A DNA stretch of 64,000 bases. Source: Corynebacterium urealyticum DSM 7109. GTDB lineage: Bacteria > Actinomycetota > Actinomycetes > Mycobacteriales > Mycobacteriaceae. Below are positions 44,189 to 51,928 of this stretch, piece after piece. Both the position numbers and the translations under genes were made by a program. The stretch is taken from contig NC_010545.1 of the NCBI RefSeq assembly GCF_000069945.1, positions 1,860,001-1,924,000 on the forward strand, given 5' to 3'. The stretch's first letter is position 1, and every line of letters starts with the position of its first letter. Below the pieces are notes generated by a model. That model saw only the letters and a list, made by a program, of their open reading frames with translations, ran no database searches and was not told the DNA's origin.

Positions 44189-44626
44189 ATGGCTACCGTT
44201 TTCACGAAAATCATCAACGGCGAACTTCCAGGTCGCTTCGTTTACCGCGACGCCGAGGTCGCCGCATTCCTCACCATCGAGCCGGTCGCTTATGGCCACG
44301 TGCTGGTCGTCCCGGTCCAGGAGATTGACCGCTGGACCGATATGCCGGCCGAGCTATGGGGCAAGCTCAACGAAGTCGCCCAGGTGATCGGCAAGGCTAT
44401 TTGCGAGGCATTCGACGCCCCGCGGTGCGGCTACATGATCGCCGGTTTCGAGGTGCCGCACACCCACATCCACCTGTTCCCGGCCTCCGACATGTCCGGC
44501 TACAGCCTGCAGAACATCATCCCGATGGATCAGACGGACCCGGCGAAGATGGACGATGCGGCGGCGAAGATCCGCGCGGGGCTGCGCAGCCAGGGTGTTG
44601 CTGGCGTGCCGGAGGACGAGGCCTAA
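44189..44626 (+). CDS. HIT-family nucleotide-binding protein
   Basis: This 145-residue histidine-triad protein has [17 protein letters not shown] at its N-terminus and the triad as [16 protein letters not shown] proteins hydrolyse or transfer nucleoside phosphoramidates; the substrate is not evident. GCAAGG lies directly upstream of ATG 44189. Confidence 0.9.
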   Translation: MATVFTKIINGELPGRFVYRDAEVAAFLTIEPVAYGHVLVVPVQEIDRWTDMPAELWGKLNEVAQVIGKAICEAFDAPRCGYMIAGFEVPHTHIHLFPASDMSGYSLQNIIPMDQTDPAKMDDAAAKIRAGLRSQGVAGVPEDEA

Positions 44627-44648
44627 AACGCCAGGGTTCTACAACGAC

Positions 44649-45512
44649 ATGTCCCCGTCCACGCCCCGTTTTCCCCACCGAAGCCCCATCCTGCACTCCG
44701 GGCTAGGCCAGGAGGCCGCGCCGCGGCGCTCGCTGCTGGCCCACATCCCGGACCTCGGCCAGTGGGAGGAGTCCCCCACCCACCGGGTACTGCCCTCCGA
44801 GCCCCGACCCATCGTGGTGGTGCACGGCACCGTGGGCGGTCGCGGGAACTTCGCGCGCATGGTTCCCTACCTGCGCAGCACCTTTGACGGCAGAGACCGG
44901 CGGGTATTTTCCGTCCGCTATGGGGACAATGGCACCACGCCGCTGGCACAGTCCATCGCCCAAGCACGCTCGCAGATCGCGGCACTCCAGGAGGCCACTG
45001 GAGCGGAGTCCTTCGACCTGGTTGCGCACTCCCAGGGCGGACTGATCTCCCTGGCCGTGGCGAGCCGCCCCGGCGGGGAGGTCGTCAACCACATCGTGGG
45101 GCTGGGCGCGGACTTCCGTGGCGTGCATATGCCGTGGTCCGGGACCGCACGGGAGACCCTGGTCAACCGGGTGATCAGCGCCGTCATGGCGCCTGCCTTC
45201 GCGGAACAGGTCGTGGGTTCTCCCGCACTGGCCGACGCGCTGGCGCCGGCCGGGGAGTGCACCGTCCCGATCACACAGATCGCCTCCGATTACGACCGCA
45301 TGGTCCCCCTCAACGCGGCCTTCGCCCTGGCCGAGGCCGAACCGACCGGGGGTATCCCCCAGCACCCAGGCCCATTGCGGCTGGTGCGGGTGCAAGACTT
45401 CTACCCACAACTGCAGGTGGCGCACAATATGCTGCCCCGCAACCCCAAGGTCAGCCTTCTGGTGAAATTTGCTCTCGAGAATCCTCCGGCGCCACGGGCA
45501 GCTGCACCCTGA
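44649..45512 (+). CDS. triacylglycerol-lipase-like alpha/beta-hydrolase
   Basis: This 287-residue protein has the oxyanion segment RPIVVVHGTVGGRGNF, the nucleophile elbow LVAHSQGGLISLAV (Ser in HSQGG) and an Asp/His pair late in the chain (ASDYDRMVPL; QVAHNMLP). No clear signal peptide is seen, although the N-terminus is Pro/Ser-rich. The stop overlaps the convergent histidine-kinase 3' end by 62 bases. Lipase of the EstA type is a family-level guess. Confidence 0.8.
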   Translation: MSPSTPRFPHRSPILHSGLGQEAAPRRSLLAHIPDLGQWEESPTHRVLPSEPRPIVVVHGTVGGRGNFARMVPYLRSTFDGRDRRVFSVRYGDNGTTPLAQSIAQARSQIAALQEATGAESFDLVAHSQGGLISLAVASRPGGEVVNHIVGLGADFRGVHMPWSGTARETLVNRVISAVMAPAFAEQVVGSPALADALAPAGECTVPITQIASDYDRMVPLNAAFALAEAEPTGGIPQHPGPLRLVRVQDFYPQLQVAHNMLPRNPKVSLLVKFALENPPAPRAAAP

Positions 45513-47040
45513 AGGTCGTGCCCTCCCCCACCGTGGAGTCCACGGTGATCGCCCCGCCGTGTGCCTTGACCAGAGACTGCACGATGGACAGCCCCAGCCC
45601 GGAGCCTCCCGAGGCGCGGGAGCGCGAGCCATCCGGGCGGTAGAAACGCTCGAAGAGATGTGGCAGGGCGTCGGCAGGGATACCCTCGCCGTCGTCCTGA
45701 ACATCGATGGTGACCAGCTCTGGGCTCGTCTTGAGCAGGCTGATCTTCACGTTGGCGTCCTCACCCGCGTGCTTCAGCGCGTTCGTGAGGAGGTTGCTGA
45801 TCACCTGATGCAGGCGGTTGGCGTCCCCCATCACGACCGGAATGGATCCGTAGTGATTCTCGACGCCGATGTTGCGCCCCGGGAAGCTCGCCCGGGCCCC
45901 GTCAGCGGCGCGCAGCGTCAGCTCCAGCACATCCACCCGCTGGTTCTGCAGCGGCCGCCCCTCGTCCATTCGAACCAGTGCCAGCAGGTCCTCCACCAAC
46001 AGTCCCATCCGCTCGGCCTCATCGGAGATACGGCCGATGACCATGTCCGCATCGTCGGTGGCCCCGGAGCGGTAGAGCTCCGCGTAGCCCCGCACGGAGG
46101 TCAGCGGGGTGCGCAGCTCATGGGAAGCGTCTCCAATGAAGCGGCGCATCGTGGCCTCGGATTTGCGAGCCTGGCGCTCGGAGGCACCCACCGCGAGGAA
46201 CGCGCCCTGAATCTGCGCGAGCATCCGGTTGAAGGCCTGTGCCAGACGACCGACCTCAGTGTCCGGCTCCCAGTTGGGGACGCGCTGGTCGAGGTGCCCC
46301 TGGGAAATCAGGGAGGCGGTCTCCTCCACCTGGTTCAGCGGACGGAGGGCGCGGCGCACCAGGTACTGGGAAACGATCATGATGGAGGCCACCACCAGGA
46401 AGCCGATGATGATCTGCCGGTACACCAGCCTGCGGATGGTGTGCTCCTCCCCCTCCAGCGGCAAGGCGACGATGGTGACGGTGCCGTCCTGGTTCTCGAC
46501 GGAGGCCGCACGCCACGGGGCGTGGGAAGCGCTCCCCGCGCGGGCTGGTACCGTCACGGGTTCCCTGGGTTGTTCCAATCCCCGCAGTTCCGGGGCGGAG
46601 TCGAAGACAGAGTTCAGTGGCTCGATAGAGATCTCGCCGTCCACCACGCGGACGAAGAAGTCCGTTGGCGGCCGGTTGGGCTGCGGGGTGCTGCTGCCGG
46701 GCCGGTCTTGGTAGGAACGTTCATCGTCGGTGGTCCGGTAGGCCCAACCGTTGATCGCGCTGTTCAGCTGGTCATCCACGCGCGAGACCATGAAATGCTG
46801 CAACGTGGAAGTCGTCACCGCACCGGAAAAAGACAGACCGAGTGCGGCGAGGAACGTCATCACGACGACGAGGCTGACACGCAGCGGGAAGTTCGACAGG
46901 AAGCGCCCGGGGCGCTGGAATTCACCGCGTTCCTCGCCCATCTGCGAGGTGGAAGTGTCGGACGCGTTCGCGCCGGGAGAACCAGCGGCGTTCGCTGTCC
47001 CGGAGCCGGGCCCGTCCGATTTCTCTGGGAAGAAAGCCAT
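45451..47040 (-). CDS. sensor histidine kinase, PhoR/PhoS-like
   Basis: This 529-residue membrane kinase has membrane helix 1 at about residues 53-72, an extracellular domain of about 135 residues, helix 2 at about residues 209-226, a HAMP linker, HisKA with phosphoacceptor His307 in DASHELRTPLTSVRG, and an HATPase with NLLTNALKHAGED and DDGEGIP. It starts 12 bases after its response-regulator stop, so they form one operon. The regulator is PhoP-like, so this is likely the phosphate or envelope sensor of the PhoRS/PhoPR type. The stimulus is inferred, not seen. Confidence 0.87.
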   Translation of the reverse strand: MAFFPEKSDGPGSGTANAAGSPGANASDTSTSQMGEERGEFQRPGRFLSNFPLRVSLVVVMTFLAALGLSFSGAVTTSTLQHFMVSRVDDQLNSAINGWAYRTTDDERSYQDRPGSSTPQPNRPPTDFFVRVVDGEISIEPLNSVFDSAPELRGLEQPREPVTVPARAGSASHAPWRAASVENQDGTVTIVALPLEGEEHTIRRLVYRQIIIGFLVVASIMIVSQYLVRRALRPLNQVEETASLISQGHLDQRVPNWEPDTEVGRLAQAFNRMLAQIQGAFLAVGASERQARKSEATMRRFIGDASHELRTPLTSVRGYAELYRSGATDDADMVIGRISDEAERMGLLVEDLLALVRMDEGRPLQNQRVDVLELTLRAADGARASFPGRNIGVENHYGSIPVVMGDANRLHQVISNLLTNALKHAGEDANVKISLLKTSPELVTIDVQDDGEGIPADALPHLFERFYRPDGSRSRASGGSGLGLSIVQSLVKAHGGAITVDSTVGEGTTFRVQLPVAPEDSREQISPEG

Positions 47041-47052
47041 CGACCAGGGGAC

Positions 47053-47760
47053 CTAGGAGCGTGGCTTACGCAGCACGTAACCCACGCCGCGGACGGTGTG
47101 GATCAAGCGGGGCTCCTTCGTGTCGATCTTCCGGCGCAGGTAGGAGACGTAGGACTCGACGACGTTGCCATCCCCGCCAAAGTCGTAATTCCACACGTGG
47201 TCGAGGATCTTGGACTTGGAAAGCACGACCTCTGCGTTGACCATCAGGTAGCGCAGCAGCTGGAACTCCGTCGGGGACAGGTCCACGACCTCCCCGGCCT
47301 TGGTGACCTCGTGCATGTCGTCGTCCAAGGTGATGTCCTCGTAGGTGATGAGGCTGGATTCCTCGGAGTCATCCTTGGCCACGCGGCGCAGGATCACACG
47401 CAGTCGGGTGATGACCTCTTCCAGGGAGAAGGGCTTGGTGACGTAATCGTCCGCGCCGATGGTCAGCCCGTGGATGCGGTCCTCCACACCGTCCTTCGCG
47501 GTGAGGAACAGGGCCGGGGCGTCGTGGCCGGCTTCGCGGAGCTTGTTGAGCAAAGTGAAGCCGTCCATGCCCGGCATCATGACGTCCAGGATGAAGGCGT
47601 CGGGGCGGTAGGTTTCCGCGATCTCCAGCGCGGTCTGCCCGTTGTCGGCAGTCTCCACGTCGAAGCCCTGGAACTTCAGGCTGACCTTGATCAGGTCGGA
47701 GATGTTGTCCTCATCGTCGACGACGAGGACCTTAACGGGCTGCGTGTTTGGGGTAGTCAT
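47053..47760 (-). CDS. OmpR-family response regulator, PhoP-like
   Basis: This 235-residue regulator has a receiver domain with the acidic pocket VVDDED, phosphoacceptor Asp59 in FILDVMMPGMDGF, Thr in LFLTAKD, and Lys in YVTKPFSLEE. The winged-helix DNA-binding domain has LSPTEFQLLRYLM, ILDHVWNYDFGGDGNVVESYVSYLRRKID and HTVRGVGYVLR. The length and the SLKFQGF / DYVTKPFSLEEVI pattern are closest, from memory, to mycobacterial PhoP. The ATG is at 47760. Confidence 0.9.
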   Translation of the reverse strand: MTTPNTQPVKVLVVDDEDNISDLIKVSLKFQGFDVETADNGQTALEIAETYRPDAFILDVMMPGMDGFTLLNKLREAGHDAPALFLTAKDGVEDRIHGLTIGADDYVTKPFSLEEVITRLRVILRRVAKDDSEESSLITYEDITLDDDMHEVTKAGEVVDLSPTEFQLLRYLMVNAEVVLSKSKILDHVWNYDFGGDGNVVESYVSYLRRKIDTKEPRLIHTVRGVGYVLRKPRS

Positions 47761-47940
47761 GGCTCTATTTTCACCGATCTGCTTCCACCGAGACTGGGAG
47801 CTTGCTGAATGCTTGCTGTACATATTTTAGCGCTTCACCGGTGGAGAATATTCCCGGTAGAAGCAGCGCGGGAGCCACCGAACGTTGAGAGTTTGTGTCG
47901 GTGCCCCAGGGACTGATTCGATCACCGTCTCGCCGCGGAC

Positions 47941-47968
47941 AGCGTTACCGGTTAGACGTTGCCCGTTA
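47941..47968. promoter_or_regulatory. four consecutive 7-bp repeats upstream of the L,D-transpeptidase
   Basis: AGCGTTA, CCGGTTA, GACGTTG and CCCGTTA follow one another with a period of 7 bases, about 75 bases before the transpeptidase start. On the other strand the motif reads TAACG/CAACG. Direct half-sites like this are bound by OmpR-family regulators such as MtrA or PhoP. That match is an inference. Confidence 0.4.
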
Positions 47969-48043
47969 AACGCAGCATTAACAGGAGACTCAACCGGCGC
48001 GTTCAGCTTTCTCTCACATACAAATGGGTTTATTCTGAAGCGC

Positions 48044-48850
48044 ATGACTCGTTATATCGGCAAGCACCGCAAGGTGTCCAACACCTCCAAGAAGCAGTTC
48101 GCGGGCGCTGCTGCCCTCGCGCTCGGCGCATCCGCCCTCGGCGTTGGGGCATCCGTCGCCACCGCCTCCGAGGCCAGCGCTGCCCCGCAGCTCGGCTCCT
48201 CCGTGGCGTCCTCCTCCCTGCCGCCGCAGATCTCCCAGCTGCAGGCTAACTTCGACGCCCAACTGCGCCAGGCCCAGGCCAATGGCGTCACCGCCCTGCT
48301 GAACACCCGCGACGCGCTGGTGGCACAGGCCCAGAACCTGCCGCCGCAGTTCCGTACCCCGGTGACCCAGGGCATCGATAACGTCGTCAACGCCATCGCA
48401 CCGGGTGCCCTGCAGCAGCGCGAGGCCGCCCGCGCACCGAAGCCGGCCCCGAAGCCAGCACCAAAGAAGCAGGCCCCGAAGAAGCAGGCACGCCCAGCGT
48501 CCAACCCGTGCCCAGCGTCCGCGCACGCATGCGTTGATATCAAGGGCCAGCGCGCCTGGCTGCAGAAGGGCGGCAATCGCTCCTACGGCCCAGTCGTCGT
48601 CTCTACCGGCCGCCCAGGCCAGGAGACCCCACGCGGCATGTTCACCGTGACCCGCAAGGTCAAGGACGAGATCAGCTACGAGTTCGGCAATGCACCGATG
48701 CCGTACGCCGTGTACTTCACGAACAACGGCCACGCCTTCCACCAGGGCACGACCAACGTGCAGTCCGCCGGCTGCGTGCGCATGGACGGCAAGTCTGCCC
48801 AGACTTTCTTCAACTACCTGCAGCCGGGCGACAAGGTCTACATCTACTAA
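48044..48850 (+). CDS. L,D-transpeptidase (YkuD domain), secreted
   Basis: This 268-residue exported enzyme forms or edits 3-3 peptidoglycan cross-links. The N-terminus is a long basic signal sequence ending ATASEASAAP. A helical region and a Pro/Lys-rich spacer (APKPAPKPAPKK) follow. The YkuD domain begins at about residue 163 with VDIKGQRAWLQKGG, has His233 in AFHQGTT and the nucleophile Cys244 in SAGCVRMDGK. The active-site arrangement is complete. Transcription starts about 10-20 bases before the ATG if TATTCT at 48031 is the -10 box. Confidence 0.92.
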   Translation: MTRYIGKHRKVSNTSKKQFAGAAALALGASALGVGASVATASEASAAPQLGSSVASSSLPPQISQLQANFDAQLRQAQANGVTALLNTRDALVAQAQNLPPQFRTPVTQGIDNVVNAIAPGALQQREAARAPKPAPKPAPKKQAPKKQARPASNPCPASAHACVDIKGQRAWLQKGGNRSYGPVVVSTGRPGQETPRGMFTVTRKVKDEISYEFGNAPMPYAVYFTNNGHAFHQGTTNVQSAGCVRMDGKSAQTFFNYLQPGDKVYIY

Positions 48851-48888
48851 TCCCCGACCTGCTGAAAGCTCCTTAAATATGTGAGCGC

Positions 48889-48934
48889 ACCGGCGCCGAG
48901 CGCGGATCCCGGATCCCGCGGTTCGGCGCCGGTG
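48889..48934 (+). terminator. strong hairpin after the L,D-transpeptidase gene
   Basis: CACCGGCGCCGA near 48889 pairs with TCGGCGCCGGTG near 48934, with a further GGATCC/GGATCC inner dyad. A weak T-tract follows (TTCTATATTTG). It lies between two co-directional genes. Confidence 0.65.
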
Positions 48935-48950
48935 TTCTATATTTGAGGGC

Positions 48951-49481
48951 ATGAGCGAGGATATTCAGGCAGAGTCAGCAGCCGAGCGCCCGGCCACGGA
49001 TGCGGTCACTTTTCGTGTCGCGAGCGAGGGCGACCGCGGATTCATCACGGAAATGTTCCGGGAAACCGACACCTGGGGTGACCCTGGAAAAGACGTCTCC
49101 GAGCACTTCCAGGATGACCTGGTCCGCTACGTAGACATGTGGACCGCGGATCAGGGCGGAATCATCGCCGAGTACGAAGGCGCACCCGCGGGCGCGGCAT
49201 GGCTGCGTAACTTCACTGAATCCGAGCCCGGCGCGGGCTATATCTCCGATGACATCCCTGAGCTGGCCATCGCCCTCCGCCCGACCATGACCGGCCTTGG
49301 GCTCGGCCGCAGGCTACTGGGGGCAACCCTGGACCACGCCCGTGCGAGGGGTTACCACTCCGTCAGCCTGGCGGTGGACTACGGCAATGACCGTGCCCGC
49401 CGCATGTACTCCAAGTTCGGGTTCGTCGACCACGGCGTGGCACCCCACGAGGAGTGCTACGTCATGGTCTACCGCTTCTAG
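48951..49481 (+). CDS. GNAT-family N-acetyltransferase
   Basis: This 176-residue protein begins with a disordered N-terminus of about 20 residues. The GNAT core has FRVASEGDRGFITEMFRET, AAWLRNF, PELAIALRPTMTGLGLGRRLLGATLDHA (motif A, acetyl-CoA loop), and VDYGNDRARRMYSKFGFV (motif B). Substrate unknown. It is convergent with phoD. Confidence 0.87.
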   Translation: MSEDIQAESAAERPATDAVTFRVASEGDRGFITEMFRETDTWGDPGKDVSEHFQDDLVRYVDMWTADQGGIIAEYEGAPAGAAWLRNFTESEPGAGYISDDIPELAIALRPTMTGLGLGRRLLGATLDHARARGYHSVSLAVDYGNDRARRMYSKFGFVDHGVAPHEECYVMVYRF

Positions 49482-49511
49482 CAGCCCCCCGGCTGCCCCG
49501 CCCCAGTCTGG

Positions 49512-51275
49512 TCAGTAAACCCGCTGGGCGCGACTCAGCCCCGCGGCAACGCTGCGGGCACCCGGGGAGCCCACCTCGGCCCGGAAGCTATTTCCCAGGC
49601 GGAATGGGGTGTCCTTGGCCAGCACGTGGTCCACGAAGTGCCAGTCGCACTGCGTGGCCTCCTGCCCGACCTCGACAGCCATGTAGCCGTGGTGGGTTAA
49701 GTTGATCCACTTGAACCACCGGTTGAGCCCGGAGAGCAGGTTCTCCCCCGTATAGAGCAGCTGACGGGTGGCAGCGTCGAAGGCGCGGCTGACCGCCAAA
49801 GAATCGAATGCGCTATTCGCAGTGACAGACGGGGTTACGAACTCGGTGGCGACCGCCTTCGTGTTCTGGCCTGTGCGGTAGCCAAATACGTCCCTTGGAA
49901 TGTCGCTGGCCCAAGAGGTGTGGATGTCCCCGGTCAGGAAGACCACGTTCTTATCCGGCAGCCCGGCGATCATGTCAATGATCTTCTGCCGTTCCGCCAT
50001 GTAACCGTCCCACTGGTCGGGATTCAGCGGGATTCCCTGCTCCGGCAGGCCGATCTTCTCCACGAGCCAGGTGTGCAGCTTCGGGTCCAGGCTCTCCGGC
50101 AGGGTCATGGGTGCAAACATCACAGCATTCGCAATAACCTGCCACTTCGCGGTAGAGGACTTGATGGCATTGCTGAACCACTCGAACTGGCTGCGCCCCA
50201 TCATGGTGCGCCCCTCCCGGCCGGCGGCGCGGATGAAGTCCGGGTCAGAGTCCAGCAGGTGGTCACCGGACTGGATCAGCTGCGCATCGCGGTAGGAGCG
50301 CAGGTCCGGGATGATGATCTCCATCAACGGGCCGTACTGCAGGGTGCGGTAGAGGTGCTGGGCTCGTGCCTCGGGGCGCACCCGCACCGGCATCCACTCA
50401 AAGTACGCGCGGGAGGCAGCCTGCTTCAGGGCGGAATAGTCATCGCCCTTCTTAAAACTCGTTCCGGTAGCGCCCTCACGCCAATTGTTATCAGCGAACT
50501 CGTGATCATCCCACATGCAGATCATTGGCTTGGCGGCATGCAAATCTGCAAGGTCTGAATCACGGTGGTGTACCGCTTGACGAATTCGGAAGTCCGTCAG
50601 AGTTTTTGTTTGATGTGCAGGCTCAACCTTGCGGACAGTCTCGCCATACATCCCCTTATAGCCGCCCGTCTCGTACTCATAGGTGTAGTCGCCAAGGTGC
50701 AGGACGAATTCCAGGTCATCGCGCTCAGCCATGTCCCGGTAGCTGCGGAAGAATCCGGCCTCGTAGTTCGCACAGCTGCACACGCCGAAGCGGATCGCGC
50801 TGACTTCGTCGCCGGAGCCCGGGGCGGTGCGGGTGCGCCCCACCCGGGAGGTGGCCTTGCGCTGCCCCAGGTCGGCCGTGAAGCGATAAAAGTATGTGGT
50901 GCCCGATCCGAGGCCGGTGGCGTCGACCTTGACGGTGTGGTCGAACTCGGCGCTGGCGGTGACCGTCCCGGACGCGGCGACGTCCTGAAATTCCGGGTCG
51001 GTGGCGACCTCCCACGTCACGGGGACGTCCGGCCCCTTCCCCGAGCCGGGCTGCGCGTCCTTCGTTGGGGTCACGCGAGTCCAGATGATGACGGCACTGG
51101 CGGTCGGATCCCCGGAGGCGACGGAGTGGGCGAAGACCTCGGGGTCCCAGTTCTCTGCGCCCAGCACGGTGCGGGCGGGGGCTGCATCAACGACGGGCAG
51201 CAAGCTGCCAGCGGCGGCTGCCCCACCGGTGGCGGCCATGCCCTGCAAGACGCGGCGGCGGGTAAGCGTTGCCAT
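49512..51275 (-). CDS. phoD: alkaline phosphatase D, Tat-exported
   Basis: PhoD hydrolyses phosphodiesters outside the cell for phosphate acquisition. The Tat signal is RRRVLQGMAATGGAAAAGSLLPVV with a double Arg. The phosphodiesterase domain has VASGDPTASAVIIWTRV, FGVCSCANYEAGFF, FVLHLGDYTYEYETG and MICMWDDHEFADNNW, which carry the metal ligands. Later sequence has VFLTGDIHTSWASDI. The product has 587 residues. A phosphatase remnant lies directly upstream. Regulation by the PhoP-like system is a plausible inference. Confidence 0.93.
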   Translation of the reverse strand: MATLTRRRVLQGMAATGGAAAAGSLLPVVDAAPARTVLGAENWDPEVFAHSVASGDPTASAVIIWTRVTPTKDAQPGSGKGPDVPVTWEVATDPEFQDVAASGTVTASAEFDHTVKVDATGLGSGTTYFYRFTADLGQRKATSRVGRTRTAPGSGDEVSAIRFGVCSCANYEAGFFRSYRDMAERDDLEFVLHLGDYTYEYETGGYKGMYGETVRKVEPAHQTKTLTDFRIRQAVHHRDSDLADLHAAKPMICMWDDHEFADNNWREGATGTSFKKGDDYSALKQAASRAYFEWMPVRVRPEARAQHLYRTLQYGPLMEIIIPDLRSYRDAQLIQSGDHLLDSDPDFIRAAGREGRTMMGRSQFEWFSNAIKSSTAKWQVIANAVMFAPMTLPESLDPKLHTWLVEKIGLPEQGIPLNPDQWDGYMAERQKIIDMIAGLPDKNVVFLTGDIHTSWASDIPRDVFGYRTGQNTKAVATEFVTPSVTANSAFDSLAVSRAFDAATRQLLYTGENLLSGLNRWFKWINLTHHGYMAVEVGQEATQCDWHFVDHVLAKDTPFRLGNSFRAEVGSPGARSVAAGLSRAQRVY

Positions 51276-51277
51276 TA

Positions 51278-51535
51278 TCCAGCTACCTCCACGGAAACAT
51301 TGTCGGCGATGGTGACCTTGGCGGTGAGAGCCTTAGGCAGGTTGCGTCGCTGCCAGGAGCCCTCCGGGCCCTGCTTATCCAGCGGGTAGCCGGCCGGGCC
51401 GGCGGTCTGGCGGAGGATCTCGGCCCGCTGCTCGTGGGAGAGGCTCGGGTACTTTCCCAGCAGCAGGGCGGGCGCGGCCTGTGGAGCCACCATCGGGGCG
51501 GCGAGCGCTGCAAACCTAGGGCCCCCACGAGTACG
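51278..51535 (-). pseudogene. C-terminal remnant of a secreted PAP2/vanadium-haloperoxidase-type phosphatase
   Basis: Minus-strand sequence encodes LLLGKYPSLSHEQRAEILRQTAGPAGYPLDKQGPEGSWQRRNLP and ends in VSVEVAG stop. In secreted acid phosphatases of the PAP2/VHPO group the C-terminus has this pattern (a G-Y-P-L-D turn, then G-W-x-R-x-N-L). The conserved phosphatase core is missing, and the frame upstream of about 51535 is unrelated and AT-rich. The gene was probably truncated by acquisition of the azole peptide island. Only about 80 codons remain, so the family label is moderate. Confidence 0.55.
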
Positions 51536-51637
51536 TCTCTCGCACTGCCGATCAAAAAATTTTTGATAGGCGACCAAAAAGTCTTGAAGTTGATTCCGAA
51601 GTATGTTTATCCTCAATATGTGCCATGACGCACACTT

Positions 51638-51654
51638 ACATGGAAAGTCCATGT
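51638..51654. promoter_or_regulatory. perfect dyad ACATGG-N5-CCATGT before the precursor gene
   Basis: This 17-bp dyad ends 27 bases before the precursor start. A smaller dyad TGTGC/GCACA lies at 51619-51634. They sit where an operator or the promoter of the cluster would be. AT-rich DNA precedes them. Confidence 0.4.
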
Positions 51655-51680
51655 AGTTGATACGCGAAAGCGAGAAGCGC

Positions 51681-51821
51681 GTGTCCACACTAATCAACAA
51701 GCTGCCTCCCGCAGTTTCAACTGATTCTTCAAAGATTGTTTCCGAAGTTCAGGCATTCGAGCCTACCGCTGCTCGTTGCTCCTGCACCACAATCCCGTGC
51801 TGCTGCTGCTGCGGCGGTTAA
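51681..51821 (+). CDS. plantazolicin-family linear azole peptide precursor
   Basis: This 46-residue peptide is the substrate of the enzymes encoded downstream. The leader (1-31, MSTLINKLPPAVSTDSSKIV, then an acidic SEVQAFEPTAA) precedes a core of 15 residues RCSCTTIPCCCCCGG. Plantazolicin has RCTCTTIISSSSTF; the conserved Arg is the dimethylation site, and both peptides have five heterocyclisable residues (CSCTT), a two-residue spacer (IP vs II) and five more (CCCCC vs SSSST). Cleavage is inferred after Ala31. The GTG start is followed directly by a plausible leader; a TTG at 51657 is an alternative. The gene is too short for ordinary ORF callers. Confidence 0.9.
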   Translation: MSTLINKLPPAVSTDSSKIVSEVQAFEPTAARCSCTTIPCCCCCGG

Positions 51822-51830
51822 CCAACCAAA

Positions 51831-51882
51831 GAAGCCGCTGGGCATTTGTTCCTCTCAGTGATGGCAAGTGCCCAGCGGCTTC
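51831..51882 (+). terminator. partial terminator / attenuator between the precursor and the enzymes
   Basis: GAAGCCGCTGGGCA (51831-51844) pairs perfectly with TGCCCAGCGGCTTC (51869-51882). Only CCCTTAGG follows, with no T-run, so some transcription should read through. Such a hairpin after the precursor often gives excess precursor mRNA in RiPP operons. Confidence 0.7.
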
Positions 51883-51928
51883 CCTTAGGATTTCGGCATG
51901 AAGAACCCAACTTCTGGAGGCGCGTAGA

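Noticed and set aside
45469..47808. 779-codon frame opposite the two-component genes
   Set aside because: Antisense shadow of the kinase and regulator.
48420..48500. Pro/Lys codon repeats as a DNA repeat feature
   Set aside because: They encode the low-complexity spacer of the L,D-transpeptidase and are explained by that protein.
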